Shown here one piece after another: positions 1 through 5,891 of a DNA stretch of 8,738 bases. The notes beneath the pieces are model-generated. The model was not told the DNA's origin and did not search any database. It saw only the letters and a program-made list of their open reading frames with translations. The DNA is taken from the NCBI GenBank assembly GCA_035461345.1, contig DATHVJ010000108.1, positions 1-8,738 on the forward strand, read 5' to 3'. Origin of the DNA: DASPWW01 sp035461345. Lineage in GTDB: Bacteria > Actinomycetota > Thermoleophilia > Solirubrobacterales > 70-9. The number at the start of each line of letters is the position of its first letter. The stretch's first letter is position 1. The position numbers and the translations under genes are program-made.

Positions 1-210
1 GAGAACAAGGGGGTGTTCGGGCTCAACATGCTGCACTGGTGGGACGAGGAGGGAAGCCTCGATCGCGTGGTCGAGCCGCTCCAGGCCAGCCTCGAGGCCG
101 GTGAGCTGAATCCCGTCGTCGCCGAGGCGTTCCCGTTCGACTGCGCCGGCGAGGCCCACTCGTTCATCCACGAGCGCCGCAACGTCGGCAAGGTGGTCCT
201 CACCCCATGA
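1..210 (+). CDS. MDR-family (zinc-type alcohol dehydrogenase / quinone reductase) C-terminus, 5'-truncated
   Basis: The reading frame is open from the first base and ends at TGA 208-210, giving the last 69 residues of a protein whose start lies outside the window. The final segment (EAHSFIHERRNVGKVVLTP) is the characteristic end of medium-chain dehydrogenase/reductases of the NADPH:quinone reductase / zinc-binding alcohol dehydrogenase type, where the last strand of the catalytic domain carries a GKVVL-like motif. The nucleotide-binding core and any zinc ligands are not visible, so substrate and metal dependence cannot be judged. A GTG at 13-15 is an internal codon and not a convincing start. 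The stop overlaps the next gene's start as ATGA (207-210), which suggests co-transcription and translational coupling with the membrane protein downstream. Confidence 0.8.
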   Translation, partial: ENKGVFGLNMLHWWDEEGSLDRVVEPLQASLEAGELNPVVAEAFPFDCAGEAHSFIHERRNVGKVVLTP

Positions 211-971
211 GCGGCTTCGTCGTCGCGAGCATCGGAAGCCTGTACGACCGCACGATCGTCGAGACCGGCAAGGAGGCGGAGCTCCTGTTCCTGGTCTCGT
301 TCCTGGTCACGTTCGGATTCATCCGCACCAGCGCGCACATGATTCGCGCCCAGGTCAAGTGGTGGCCCGGCAACGTCCAGGTGGGGGGGACCCACATCCA
401 CCACCTGGTGTGGGGCATCTGCCTGCTGCTGATCAGCGGCTACCTGCAGCTCGCGATCGCGCCGGACTCGCCGTGGCGCGAGGTGCTCGCGGTCCTGTTC
501 GGCATCGGGACCGGCCTGACGCTGGACGAGTTCGCGCTGTGGCTGAACCTCGAGGACGTGTACTGGACCGAGCAGGGGAGGCGCTCGATCGACGCGGTGA
601 TCGTGATGGCGACGTTCGCGGGGATCGTGACGATCGGGTTCAAGGCGTGGATCGACGTCGCCCGAGGCGTCGAGGAGGAGGTGTTCGGCGGCGTCGGCGC
701 GTTCGGGTTCGTGACGCTCGCGGCCGTGCTGGTCAACCTCGCGAAGGAGAAGTTCGTCACCGGGGTCGTGGGCCTGTTCGTCCCGCTCGTCGCGCTGATC
801 GGCGCGGCGCGACTCGGGAAGCCGCACTCCGTGTGGGCGCACTTCTTCTACGACGATGACAAGAGGGCGAAGGCCAGTGCGCGGATCGACAAGGAGGAGA
901 GGCCGCTGCGCCGGGTGCGCGGCATGCTCAGACGCGACCGAGCTCAGTCGGCCGGCTCGGGCTCGGGCTGA
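207..971 (+). CDS. Polytopic membrane protein of unknown function with GTHIHH motif
   Basis: This 254-residue protein has about six hydrophobic stretches (roughly residues 26-40, 66-85, 92-106, 129-147, 160-178 and 185-203) and a basic cytoplasmic-type tail rich in Arg, Lys and Asp/Glu (about 213-247). Two conserved-looking polar motifs lie at or beside membrane segments: GTHIHH at 61-66, and a DEFALWL (107-113) plus EDVYW (116-120) block. Clustered His and acidic residues of this sort could bind metal or take part in catalysis, but I do not recognise a characterised family; it resembles conserved integral membrane proteins of actinobacteria annotated only as hypothetical. The ATG overlaps the upstream stop by 4 nt, so it is probably translated from the same message as the dehydrogenase. 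The last 28 bp overlap the convergent permease gene. Confidence 0.8.
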   Translation: MSGFVVASIGSLYDRTIVETGKEAELLFLVSFLVTFGFIRTSAHMIRAQVKWWPGNVQVGGTHIHHLVWGICLLLISGYLQLAIAPDSPWREVLAVLFGIGTGLTLDEFALWLNLEDVYWTEQGRRSIDAVIVMATFAGIVTIGFKAWIDVARGVEEEVFGGVGAFGFVTLAAVLVNLAKEKFVTGVVGLFVPLVALIGAARLGKPHSVWAHFFYDDDKRAKASARIDKEERPLRRVRGMLRRDRAQSAGSGSG

Positions 972-2056
972 GGCTCGGCCGGCGCGGCGTGTTCGCGCTG
1001 GTAGCGGTTCGCCTCGTCCAGCAGGACCCCCAGCGACGCGGCGATCGGGATCGCGAGCAGCGCGCCGAGGATCCCCAGCAGCTGGGCCCCGATCAGGATC
1101 GCGATGATCGCGATCACGGGGTGCACCTGAACGGCGTTCTTGTACATCAACGGCTGGATCACCCGGTCCTGGAGCTGCTGGTAGATCAGGAAAAGCGCCG
1201 CCCAGACGATCAGCGCGACGGGGAAGTCGTGGAAGGCGGCGACGATTGCGACCAGGAGGCCGCCCATCGTCAGCCCGATCAGCGGGATCAGGTCGAGGAA
1301 CGCGACGAGTACCGCGAGCGGGACCGCGAGATCGACCCCGAGCAGCTCGAGGACCAGCCACGTGAACAGTCCCGCGGCGGCCGCGAGCGTCACGTTGACG
1401 GTCACGTAGCCCTTGACGATTCGATAGATCCGATCGCCGATCCGGCGCAGGCGGTCGCGGCTCGAAGGGGTGAAGCGTTCGGTCAGCCGGTCGAACTGAC
1501 GATCGCCGTCGATCAGGAGGAAGAACGCCAGCACGAGGATCGTGATCCCGGCGAGCAGGTTGTTGAGCAGCGACACAGTCAGCGTCTTCGCCTCGCCGGC
1601 GGCATCACCGAGCTTCGATGGGAGGGAGGAGGCGGCGTCGCTGAGCTTCGAGGTGATGTCGAACCTCTGGTTCAGCTCCCGGAACTGCTCGTTGTCGTGT
1701 GCCCACTGCTTGAAGTCCTGGACGTAGGTGGGCAGCTGCGGGCCCAGCGCCTCGACCTCGTTGACGATCGGCCGGATCACGTGCAGCATCAGGAACACGA
1801 ACACGGCCGCGAACACGACATAGACCACGAGGATCGCCAGCCACCGCGGGAGGTGGCGGCCGCGGATGCCGATCACCTGGACCAGCGAGACGGCCGGGGC
1901 GAGGGCGAGGGCGAGGAACACCGCCGCCAGCGCCCACCGCAGCGTCGTGCGGATCTCGAGCACGATCAGGGCCAGCAGCACCGCCACGGCGATCACGAGC
2001 AGCGAGATCGCGACCACCTTGACCACGGCCCAGCTCTGAATCCGTGCAGCCTCCAC
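944..2056 (-). CDS. AI-2E / PerM family membrane permease
   Basis: A 370-residue multi-pass membrane protein of the AI-2E transporter family (TqsA, YdiK, PerM relatives), whose members are proposed to export autoinducer-2, other small molecules or ions. The family layout is visible: two N-terminal hydrophobic segments (about 10-32 and 40-60), another near 72-94, a long soluble region with amphipathic helices (about 100-155), then the hydrophobic C-terminal half with the family-typical FLDLIPLIG block, the QQLQDRVIQPL segment and the GALLAIPIAAS stretch near the end. I chose the GTG at 2056 because AAGGAGG lies 4 nt before it; an in-frame start 18 codons upstream (2110) lacks a ribosome site and adds a non-hydrophobic Arg/Gly-rich extension. 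The tail is Pro/Glu-rich (PQPEPEPAD) and is encoded in the overlap with the opposite gene. Substrate cannot be deduced. Confidence 0.9.
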   Translation of the reverse strand: MEAARIQSWAVVKVVAISLLVIAVAVLLALIVLEIRTTLRWALAAVFLALALAPAVSLVQVIGIRGRHLPRWLAILVVYVVFAAVFVFLMLHVIRPIVNEVEALGPQLPTYVQDFKQWAHDNEQFRELNQRFDITSKLSDAASSLPSKLGDAAGEAKTLTVSLLNNLLAGITILVLAFFLLIDGDRQFDRLTERFTPSSRDRLRRIGDRIYRIVKGYVTVNVTLAAAAGLFTWLVLELLGVDLAVPLAVLVAFLDLIPLIGLTMGGLLVAIVAAFHDFPVALIVWAALFLIYQQLQDRVIQPLMYKNAVQVHPVIAIIAILIGAQLLGILGALLAIPIAASLGVLLDEANRYQREHAAPAEPQPEPEPAD

Positions 2057-2113
2057 CGCGCCTCCTTGAGGCGAAGGTTCGCCGCGCGGACAGCGGACCC
2101 TGCCGCTCAACGA

Positions 2114-2147
2114 CGCGAGCCCGGCGACGTTGGCCGCCGGGCTCGCG
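2114..2147 (-). terminator. 13-bp perfect inverted repeat, likely terminator of the CHRD gene
   Basis: Arms CGCGAGCCCGGCG (2114-2126) and its exact reverse complement (2135-2147) flank an 8-nt loop. The element starts 20 bp past the CHRD stop codon (2167) and ends before the permease ribosome site, the position expected for a terminator between two co-directional minus-strand genes. No U-tract follows on either strand, so it is not a canonical intrinsic terminator. Actinobacteria often use strong hairpins without U-tracts, and an RNA-stabilising 3' stem is the alternative. Confidence 0.65.
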
Positions 2148-2166
2148 ATTCGAAACGCGGAACGAC

Positions 2167-2673
2167 TCAGTACGGCAGGCTGCCACCCCCGCCGCCGCCG
2201 CCGGAGCTACCGCCGCCGCCGCCCTTCTTCAGCTGGCCGCGAATCGCTCCCTCTGGGAACTGATCGGTGTGCAGGTTCACGTAGTAGGCCTGCGGGTTGC
2301 GCTTGATCTTCTTGATCAGCTTCTTCTTGGTCTTCACGCAGGCCGAAACCGGCGACGACACGCCGGCCGGGTCCTCGAACAGAGTGATGATCGGGGGTCC
2401 CGCCTGCTTCTTCGGGCCCTTGTGGATGTGAGCAACGATCGGGTTCCCGATGTCCTCGAAGCTGACGTCGTAGCAGACCTTCTTCTTCTTCTTCTTCAGC
2501 TTCGCCTTGAACTCGCCGCGCCCGTCCGGGTCGGCGTCGTGCGGCTCGTCCTTGCCGCTGAGCTTCGTCTTGACCGTGTTGTTGGCCGCGCTCGCGCTGC
2601 CGACGAGCGACAGCATCAGGACGACCGAGATCACGCCGACCAGCGTCGCCACCGGTCCCCTGCGTCTGTACAT
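2167..2673 (-). CDS. Secreted CHRD-domain protein with poly-Lys and poly-Gly tracts
   Basis: A 168-residue exported protein. Residues 1-29 form a Sec signal peptide: basic n-region (RRR at 3-5), hydrophobic core, and a likely cleavage site after SASA. The rest matches the CHRD domain, first described in chordin and widespread in bacteria: an HIHKGP segment followed by GPPII, and near the end YYVNLHT with FPEGAIRGQL. The biochemical function of bacterial CHRD domains is not established. Two cysteines (in KVCYD and SACVKT) could form a disulphide after export. Six consecutive AAG lysine codons (template 2479-2496) and a tail of G5-SS-G7 (template 2182-2223) are low-complexity. The ATG is supported by AGGAGG about 6-8 nt upstream. 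It lies 110 bp upstream of the permease gene on the same strand, separated by an inverted repeat, and diverges from leuA. Confidence 0.88.
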   Translation of the reverse strand: MYRRRGPVATLVGVISVVLMLSLVGSASAANNTVKTKLSGKDEPHDADPDGRGEFKAKLKKKKKKVCYDVSFEDIGNPIVAHIHKGPKKQAGPPIITLFEDPAGVSSPVSACVKTKKKLIKKIKRNPQAYYVNLHTDQFPEGAIRGQLKKGGGGGSSGGGGGGGSLPY

Positions 2674-2765
2674 GCTTTCCCTCCTGGTAGTTGGTCCCGC
2701 TGCGCAAGTGGTAGCAGCTTACGCTGGGTCATACGAGCCGGCCGCTGCCGCGGATGACAGTTCGC

Positions 2766-2771
2766 TACAGT
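2766..2771 (+). promoter_or_regulatory. Possible -10 box (TACAGT) for the leu leader–leuA transcript
   Basis: TACAGT fits the actinobacterial TANNNT -10 pattern and lies 11 nt before the ATG of the leader ORF, which would start transcription about 4-5 nt before, or at, that codon. No good -35 is seen. The wider gap (2674-2960) otherwise holds the CHRD gene's ribosome site at its left end and the leuA leader at its right end. Confidence 0.4.
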
Positions 2772-2782
2772 CCCGTCGTTCG

Positions 2783-2890
2783 ATGACGCACCGGCTGATT
2801 CACCACGGAGACCAGCCTGACCCGTCGCGGAACGCCCCGGGCCAGAATCAGCTGGCGCTCCTCCTTCTCCTCCCCCTGCGGGGGGAGTAA
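2783..2890 (+). CDS. Leucine-rich leader peptide of leuA (leuL-like)
   Basis: A 35-residue ORF that ends 70 bp before leuA. Seven of the nine codons 24-32 are leucine, in the run LALLLLLPL (CTG GCG CTC CTC CTT CTC CTC CCC CTG), followed by RGE and TAA. Such a run directly in front of a leucine-biosynthesis gene is the hallmark of ribosome-mediated attenuation, where stalling at hungry leucine codons relieves repression. The peptide itself probably has no function. ATG 2783 is the only normal start in frame before the leucine run; it has no clear Shine-Dalgarno sequence, so translation may be leaderless or nearly so from the TACAGT box upstream. Seen directly: the codon run and its position. 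Inferred: that it is translated and regulatory. Confidence 0.85.
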   Translation: MTHRLIHHGDQPDPSRNAPGQNQLALLLLLPLRGE

Positions 2891-2951
2891 GCGCTGGGCG
2901 GCGCGACAGCCGCGAGACACAAGGTCATCGAAGTCGCAAACGAGAAGGAGG
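2852..2951 (+). promoter_or_regulatory. leuA translational attenuator: leucine codons complementary to the leuA Shine-Dalgarno
   Basis: CCTCCTTCTC (2860-2869), which lies inside the leucine codons, is the exact reverse complement of GAGAAGGAGG (2942-2951), which contains the entire leuA ribosome site. The pairing is 10 bp with no mismatch. A local hairpin, CTCCCCC (2870-2876) with GGGGGAG (2881-2887) and a TGCG loop, begins at the next base and could stack on that helix. A second stem (2852-2859 with 2890-2897, 8 bp with two G-U pairs) would cross the SD pairing and so is either an alternative or a pseudoknot. No hairpin is followed by a U-tract, which argues for control of translation rather than transcription termination. 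Proposed logic: with leucine the SD is masked after the leader ribosome leaves; a ribosome stalled on leucine codons covers the anti-SD and frees leuA. Confidence 0.72.
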
Positions 2952-2960
2952 TAATCACCC

Positions 2961-4553
2961 ATGGACCGTGACGTAGTCCCGGACGAGAACCGGGTAGAGA
3001 TCTTCGACACGACCCTGCGCGACGGCGAGCAGTCGCCGGGGATCTCCCTCAATACCGAGGAGAAGGTCGAGATCGCGCAGCAGCTCGCGCGGCTCGGCGT
3101 CGACGTGATCGAGGCCGGCTTCCCGATCACCTCGCCTGGCGACTTCGAGGCCGTCGAGGCGATCTCGCGCAACGTCCACGGGCCCGTGATCTGCGGGCTC
3201 GCCCGCACCCACAAGGCCGACATCGACGCCGCATGGGGGGCGATCAAGGACGCGGAGCGCTCCCGGATCCACACCTTCATCTCGACGTCGGACATCCACA
3301 TCGAGCATCAACTCCAGACGACGCGCGATGACGTCAAGGGCCAGGCGCGGGCGGCGGTCGCACTGGCGCGCTCGTACACGGACGACGTCGAGTTCTCGCC
3401 GATGGACGCCACCCGCGCCGACGTCGAGTTCACCGCCGAGGTGTGCGCGATCGCGGTCGAGGAGGGGGCGACGGTCGTCAACATCCCCGACACCGTGGGC
3501 TATACGACGCCGGAGGAGTACCGGCGGTACTTCGAGGACCTGTACCGCCTCGCGCCCGGTCTCCGTACCGTGCGGCTGTCGGTCCACTGCCACGACGACC
3601 TCGGCCTCGCCGTCGCGAACTCGTACGCCGGGGTGCTCGCGGGCGCGCGCCAGGTCGAGTGCGCGGTGAACGGGATCGGCGAGCGCGCCGGGAACTGCTC
3701 GCTGGAGGAGATCGTGATGCTGCTGCGGACGCGACGCGACGAGCACGGGCTCGACACCGGGGTCGACACGCGCCAGATCGCGCGCACCAGCCGCATGGTG
3801 TCGCGGTTCACCGGCTACCAGGTCCCGCCGAACAAGGCGGTCGTGGGACGCAACGCGTTCGCGCACGAGTCCGGCATCCACCAGGACGGCGTGCTCAAGG
3901 AGCGGACGACGTTCGAGTGGATACCGGCCGCCGACGTCGGCGCCGAGCCGGAGCAGATCGTGCTCGGCAAGCACTCGGGGCGCCACGCGCTTCGCGACGC
4001 ATTGGAGGAGCTCGGCTTCGAGGTCGACGGCGAGGCCCTGAACCACGCGTTCAAGCGGTTCAAGGAGATCGCGGACAAGAAGAAGCAGGTGACTGCGCTC
4101 GACCTCGAGGCGATCGTGTCCGACGAGATGCGGGAGCGATCCGAGCGCTACAACCTGGCGTGGTTCGACGTCGAGGCGTCGTCGCGGCGTGAGCCGCACG
4201 CCAAGGTGGCGGTGACGCTGCCGTCGGGCGAGGAGGCGATGGGCGAAGGATCGGGCGACGGGCCCGTCGACGCGATCTTCGGCGCGATCCAGAGGGCGGT
4301 CGACGTCGAGTGCGAACTGCGCCAGTACACCGTCTCGGCCGTCACCGAGGGCGAGGACGCGCTCGGCGAGGTGACCGTGATGCTGCGCGCCGCCGGCCGT
4401 CTCGCCAGCGGCCAGGGCGTTTCGACCGACATCCTCGAGGCGTCCGCCCGCGCTTACGTGCGAGCGCTCTCGAACGCGCTCGAGGGCGCCGCCGTGCGTG
4501 AGGCCGAGGCCCTCACCGCCGACGCGGCGGCGGAGCGCTCGCCGGGGCCGTAG
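2961..4553 (+). CDS. leuA: 2-isopropylmalate synthase LeuA
   Basis: Catalyses the first committed step of leucine synthesis: acetyl-CoA plus 2-oxoisovalerate to 2-isopropylmalate. The 530-residue protein has an N-terminal HMGL-like TIM barrel with FDTTLRDGEQSPG (15-27), VHCHDDLG (208-215), NGIGERAGN (237-245) and HESGIHQDG (302-310). D16, H209, H211 and N245 match the family's divalent metal ligands. From about residue 390 comes the LeuA allosteric dimer domain, ending in the GQGVSTDILEAS block, where leucine normally binds for feedback inhibition. Length and layout fit the E. coli-type enzyme, not the longer type usual in Mycobacterium and Streptomyces. Citramalate synthase is a related alternative, but the leucine leader favours LeuA. 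The ATG has a very strong site, AAGGAGGT, 8-9 nt upstream, masked in the proposed attenuator. Feedback inhibition plus attenuation is likely. Confidence 0.95.
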   Translation: MDRDVVPDENRVEIFDTTLRDGEQSPGISLNTEEKVEIAQQLARLGVDVIEAGFPITSPGDFEAVEAISRNVHGPVICGLARTHKADIDAAWGAIKDAERSRIHTFISTSDIHIEHQLQTTRDDVKGQARAAVALARSYTDDVEFSPMDATRADVEFTAEVCAIAVEEGATVVNIPDTVGYTTPEEYRRYFEDLYRLAPGLRTVRLSVHCHDDLGLAVANSYAGVLAGARQVECAVNGIGERAGNCSLEEIVMLLRTRRDEHGLDTGVDTRQIARTSRMVSRFTGYQVPPNKAVVGRNAFAHESGIHQDGVLKERTTFEWIPAADVGAEPEQIVLGKHSGRHALRDALEELGFEVDGEALNHAFKRFKEIADKKKQVTALDLEAIVSDEMRERSERYNLAWFDVEASSRREPHAKVAVTLPSGEEAMGEGSGDGPVDAIFGAIQRAVDVECELRQYTVSAVTEGEDALGEVTVMLRAAGRLASGQGVSTDILEASARAYVRALSNALEGAAVREAEALTADAAAERSPGP

Positions 4554-4565
4554 CGCCCGCGCGCG

Positions 4566-4571
4566 TATAGT
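4566..4571 (+). promoter_or_regulatory. -10 box TATAGT of the leaderless SDR gene
   Basis: TATAGT is a near-consensus -10 hexamer followed by exactly 6 nt and then the ATG at 4578, so transcription would begin at the A of the start codon. There is no Shine-Dalgarno sequence before this gene, which agrees with a leaderless message. No recognisable -35 is seen about 17 bp upstream. It implies the SDR gene has its own promoter although only 24 bp separate it from leuA. Confidence 0.7.
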
Positions 4572-4577
4572 CCGCGC

Positions 4578-5330
4578 ATGCCCGGAGCCCTGGACGGTCG
4601 CGTCGCGGCGATCACCGGCGCCTCATCCGGGATCGGCGAGGCGACGGCGGTCGCACTCGCCGAGCAGGGCGCCGCGGTCGCGCTTGCCGCGCGGCGCCGC
4701 GACCGCATGGACGAGCTCGCGAGGCGGATCTACGACGCCGGCGGCACCGCAGAGGTGTTCGAGGTCGACGTCTCCGACGAGGCGGCGGCGCGGGGCCTGC
4801 TGGACGGCGCCAACGAGAGGCTCGGCGGCATCGACATCCTCGTCAACAACGCCGGCGTGATGCTGCTCGGCCCCGTGCAAGGTGCGGACACGGAGCACTG
4901 GCGGCGGATGGTGAACGTCAACTGCCTTGGGCTCCTGTACTGCACCCACGCCGCGCTGCCGCTGATGCAGGAGCGGGGCGGAGGACACATCGTCAACGTC
5001 GCGTCCGTCGCGGGACGGCACGCCGGGTTGGGCTCGGCGGTCTACAACCTGACCAAGTTCGGCGTCGTCGGGTTCTCCGAGGCGCTGCGGCAGGAGGCGC
5101 TGCACTCGAACGTCCGCGTCACCGTGATCGAGCCGGGCTTCGTCGCCACCGAGCTCCAGGGTCACAACGTGCTCGAGGTCGTTCAACAGGCGATCGAGAA
5201 GATGCGCGAGGAGATCGGCGAGGTGCTGGAGCCCGAGGACATCGCGGCGTCGATCGCGTACGCGGTCACCCAGCCCGAGCGCGTGAACGTGAACGAGATC
5301 CTCGTCAGGCCGACGCGCCAGCGTCGCTGA
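4578..5330 (+). CDS. Short-chain dehydrogenase/reductase (classical SDR)
   Basis: A 250-residue NAD(P)-dependent oxidoreductase with a complete classical SDR set: TGASSGIG cofactor loop (13-20), a Rossmann strand ending in AARRRDR (basic residues here suggest NADP(H) preference), D65-V66 in VDVSD, NNAG (90-93), catalytic N115, S143, Y156 and K160 (YNLTK), and the PGFVAT segment after the active site. It closely resembles the common clavaldehyde-dehydrogenase-like/YdfG-like SDRs of actinobacteria; substrate cannot be assigned. The C-terminal VNVNEILVRPTRQ is typical of this subgroup. The ATG is fixed by the TATAGT box 6 nt upstream (leaderless). Its last 26 bp overlap the convergent F420 oxidoreductase gene. 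A role in leucine synthesis is not indicated: LeuB belongs to a different family. Confidence 0.92.
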   Translation: MPGALDGRVAAITGASSGIGEATAVALAEQGAAVALAARRRDRMDELARRIYDAGGTAEVFEVDVSDEAAARGLLDGANERLGGIDILVNNAGVMLLGPVQGADTEHWRRMVNVNCLGLLYCTHAALPLMQERGGGHIVNVASVAGRHAGLGSAVYNLTKFGVVGFSEALRQEALHSNVRVTVIEPGFVATELQGHNVLEVVQQAIEKMREEIGEVLEPEDIAASIAYAVTQPERVNVNEILVRPTRQRR

Positions 5331-5829
5331 CCGGGCTCAGCGCGAGGACCGGGATCGTGCGCCCGGCGGTTCGCTTCGCGTACAGCCCGTAACCCGCGTA
5401 CAGGCGCTCCGCGAGCGCGAACAGCCGATCTCGCTCCTCGCCGCTCGTCTCCCGCGCCCGGTAGCGGCGGCGCACCCCGCCCGCGAGTAACTCGACCTCG
5501 GGGTTCGCCTTGACGTTCAGGTACCAGGCCGGGTCCTTGGGGCGGCCGAAGCTGGAAGCGGTCAGGATCACCTCGTCGCCCTGGGTGAAGTACACGAGTG
5601 GCACCGTGCGCGGCCTGCCCGACCTGCGCCCCTTCGCCGTCAGCAGGACGACGGGGAAGAAGACCCCCGTGGAGATCCGGCCGCGGCTCAGCCGAAGCAT
5701 CGGCGGATCCACCCGCGTCGACAGCTTCATCGCGATCCAGGTTCCGACATCGCTCATCACGAAGCGCCGCATCGCACGCTCCATGGTGGTCGGCGGGGCG
5801 GTCGGGTCTACTTCGGGGATCGTCGCCAC
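5305..5829 (-). CDS. Deazaflavin (F420)-dependent nitroreductase/quinone reductase family protein (Ddn-like)
   Basis: A 174-residue protein of the Ddn/FDOR-A type split-barrel family, whose characterised mycobacterial members use reduced F420 to reduce quinones or nitroimidazoles. The signature is visible: VVLLTAKGRRSGRPRTVPL (60-78), where the Lys/Arg/Ser/Gly-rich turn contacts the F420 tail phosphate in known structures, then a GDEVILTASSFGRPKDPAWYLN block (84-105) and NPEVEL. The N-terminal helix (about 16-40) could be membrane-associated, as in Ddn. I chose GTG 5829 because TAGGAT lies exactly 6 nt before it, a leaderless arrangement; ATG 5784 is an internal alternative that would remove 15 residues outside the core. 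It diverges from the XRE-cupin gene and its 3' end overlaps the SDR gene. Its substrate is unknown. Confidence 0.9.
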   Translation of the reverse strand: MATIPEVDPTAPPTTMERAMRRFVMSDVGTWIAMKLSTRVDPPMLRLSRGRISTGVFFPVVLLTAKGRRSGRPRTVPLVYFTQGDEVILTASSFGRPKDPAWYLNVKANPEVELLAGGVRRRYRARETSGEERDRLFALAERLYAGYGLYAKRTAGRTIPVLALSPVSDAGASA

Positions 5830-5835
5830 CCGGCG

Positions 5836-5841
5836 ATCCTA
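5836..5841 (-). promoter_or_regulatory. -10 box TAGGAT of the leaderless Ddn-like gene
   Basis: On the minus strand TAGGAT (TANNNT) is followed by 6 nt and then the GTG at 5829, the same geometry as the SDR gene. No ribosome site precedes that GTG. This decides the start in favour of the longer protein. Confidence 0.6.
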
Positions 5842-5842
5842 A

Positions 5843-5859
5843 CCGCGGCCCGGCCGCGG
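5843..5859. repeat. Perfect GC-only palindrome between divergent promoters
   Basis: CCGCGGCC and GGCCGCGG are perfect 8-bp arms around a single C (5851). It lies just upstream of the Ddn-like -10 box and upstream of the XRE-cupin promoter. It could be a binding site shared by both promoters, but GC-only palindromes arise readily in such DNA. Confidence 0.45.
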
Positions 5860-5861
5860 GC

Positions 5862-5887
5862 TGTACGACTGTACGTGATAACGTACA
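5862..5887. promoter_or_regulatory. Putative operator: TGTACGT-GATA-ACGTACA palindrome plus extra TGTACG half-site
   Basis: A perfect inverted repeat with 7-bp arms TGTACGT (5870-5876) and ACGTACA (5881-5887) surrounds GATA. A further direct copy of the half-site, TGTACG, sits 8 bp upstream (5862-5867). This A/T-containing block stands out in very GC-rich surroundings. It overlaps the presumed -10 box TAACGT (5879-5884), so a bound protein would block the promoter. The adjacent gene encodes an XRE-type DNA-binding protein, the natural candidate for binding here. Confidence 0.72.
5879..5884 (+). promoter_or_regulatory. Probable -10 box (TAACGT) of the XRE-cupin–leuCD operon
   Basis: TAACGT fits TANNNT and is followed by 7 nt and GTG 5892, so the transcript would begin at or next to the start codon. 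It lies inside the right half of the palindromic operator. No Shine-Dalgarno sequence precedes the GTG. Confidence 0.55.
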
Positions 5888-5891
5888 AGCG

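Noticed and set aside
989..2263. Long plus-strand open frame (424 codons) opposite the permease gene
   Set aside because: Its product is dominated by Arg, Asp, Gln, His and Glu with no domain signal, as expected for the complement of a GC-rich hydrophobic gene; the permease on the other strand has clear family motifs.
2783..2960. T-box or classic terminator-type attenuator before leuA
   Set aside because: No T-box consensus such as a GGUGGNACCGCG-like segment, and no hairpin followed by a U-tract; the features fit translational control better.
2955..4199. Long minus-strand open frame (414 codons) opposite leuA
   Set aside because: Arg/Leu/Val/Asp-rich shadow with no motif; leuA on the plus strand has every catalytic motif and a ribosome site.
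5375..5405. Repeated CGCGTACAG copies resembling the TGTACG operator half-site
   Set aside because: They lie inside the Ddn-like coding sequence and encode the repeated residues LYA in RLYAGYGLYAKR, so protein coding explains them.
5598..5891. Upstream extension of the XRE-cupin frame to a start at 5598
   Set aside because: It would overlap the Ddn-like gene on the other strand and run through the operator and promoter; the extra residues have no domain character.
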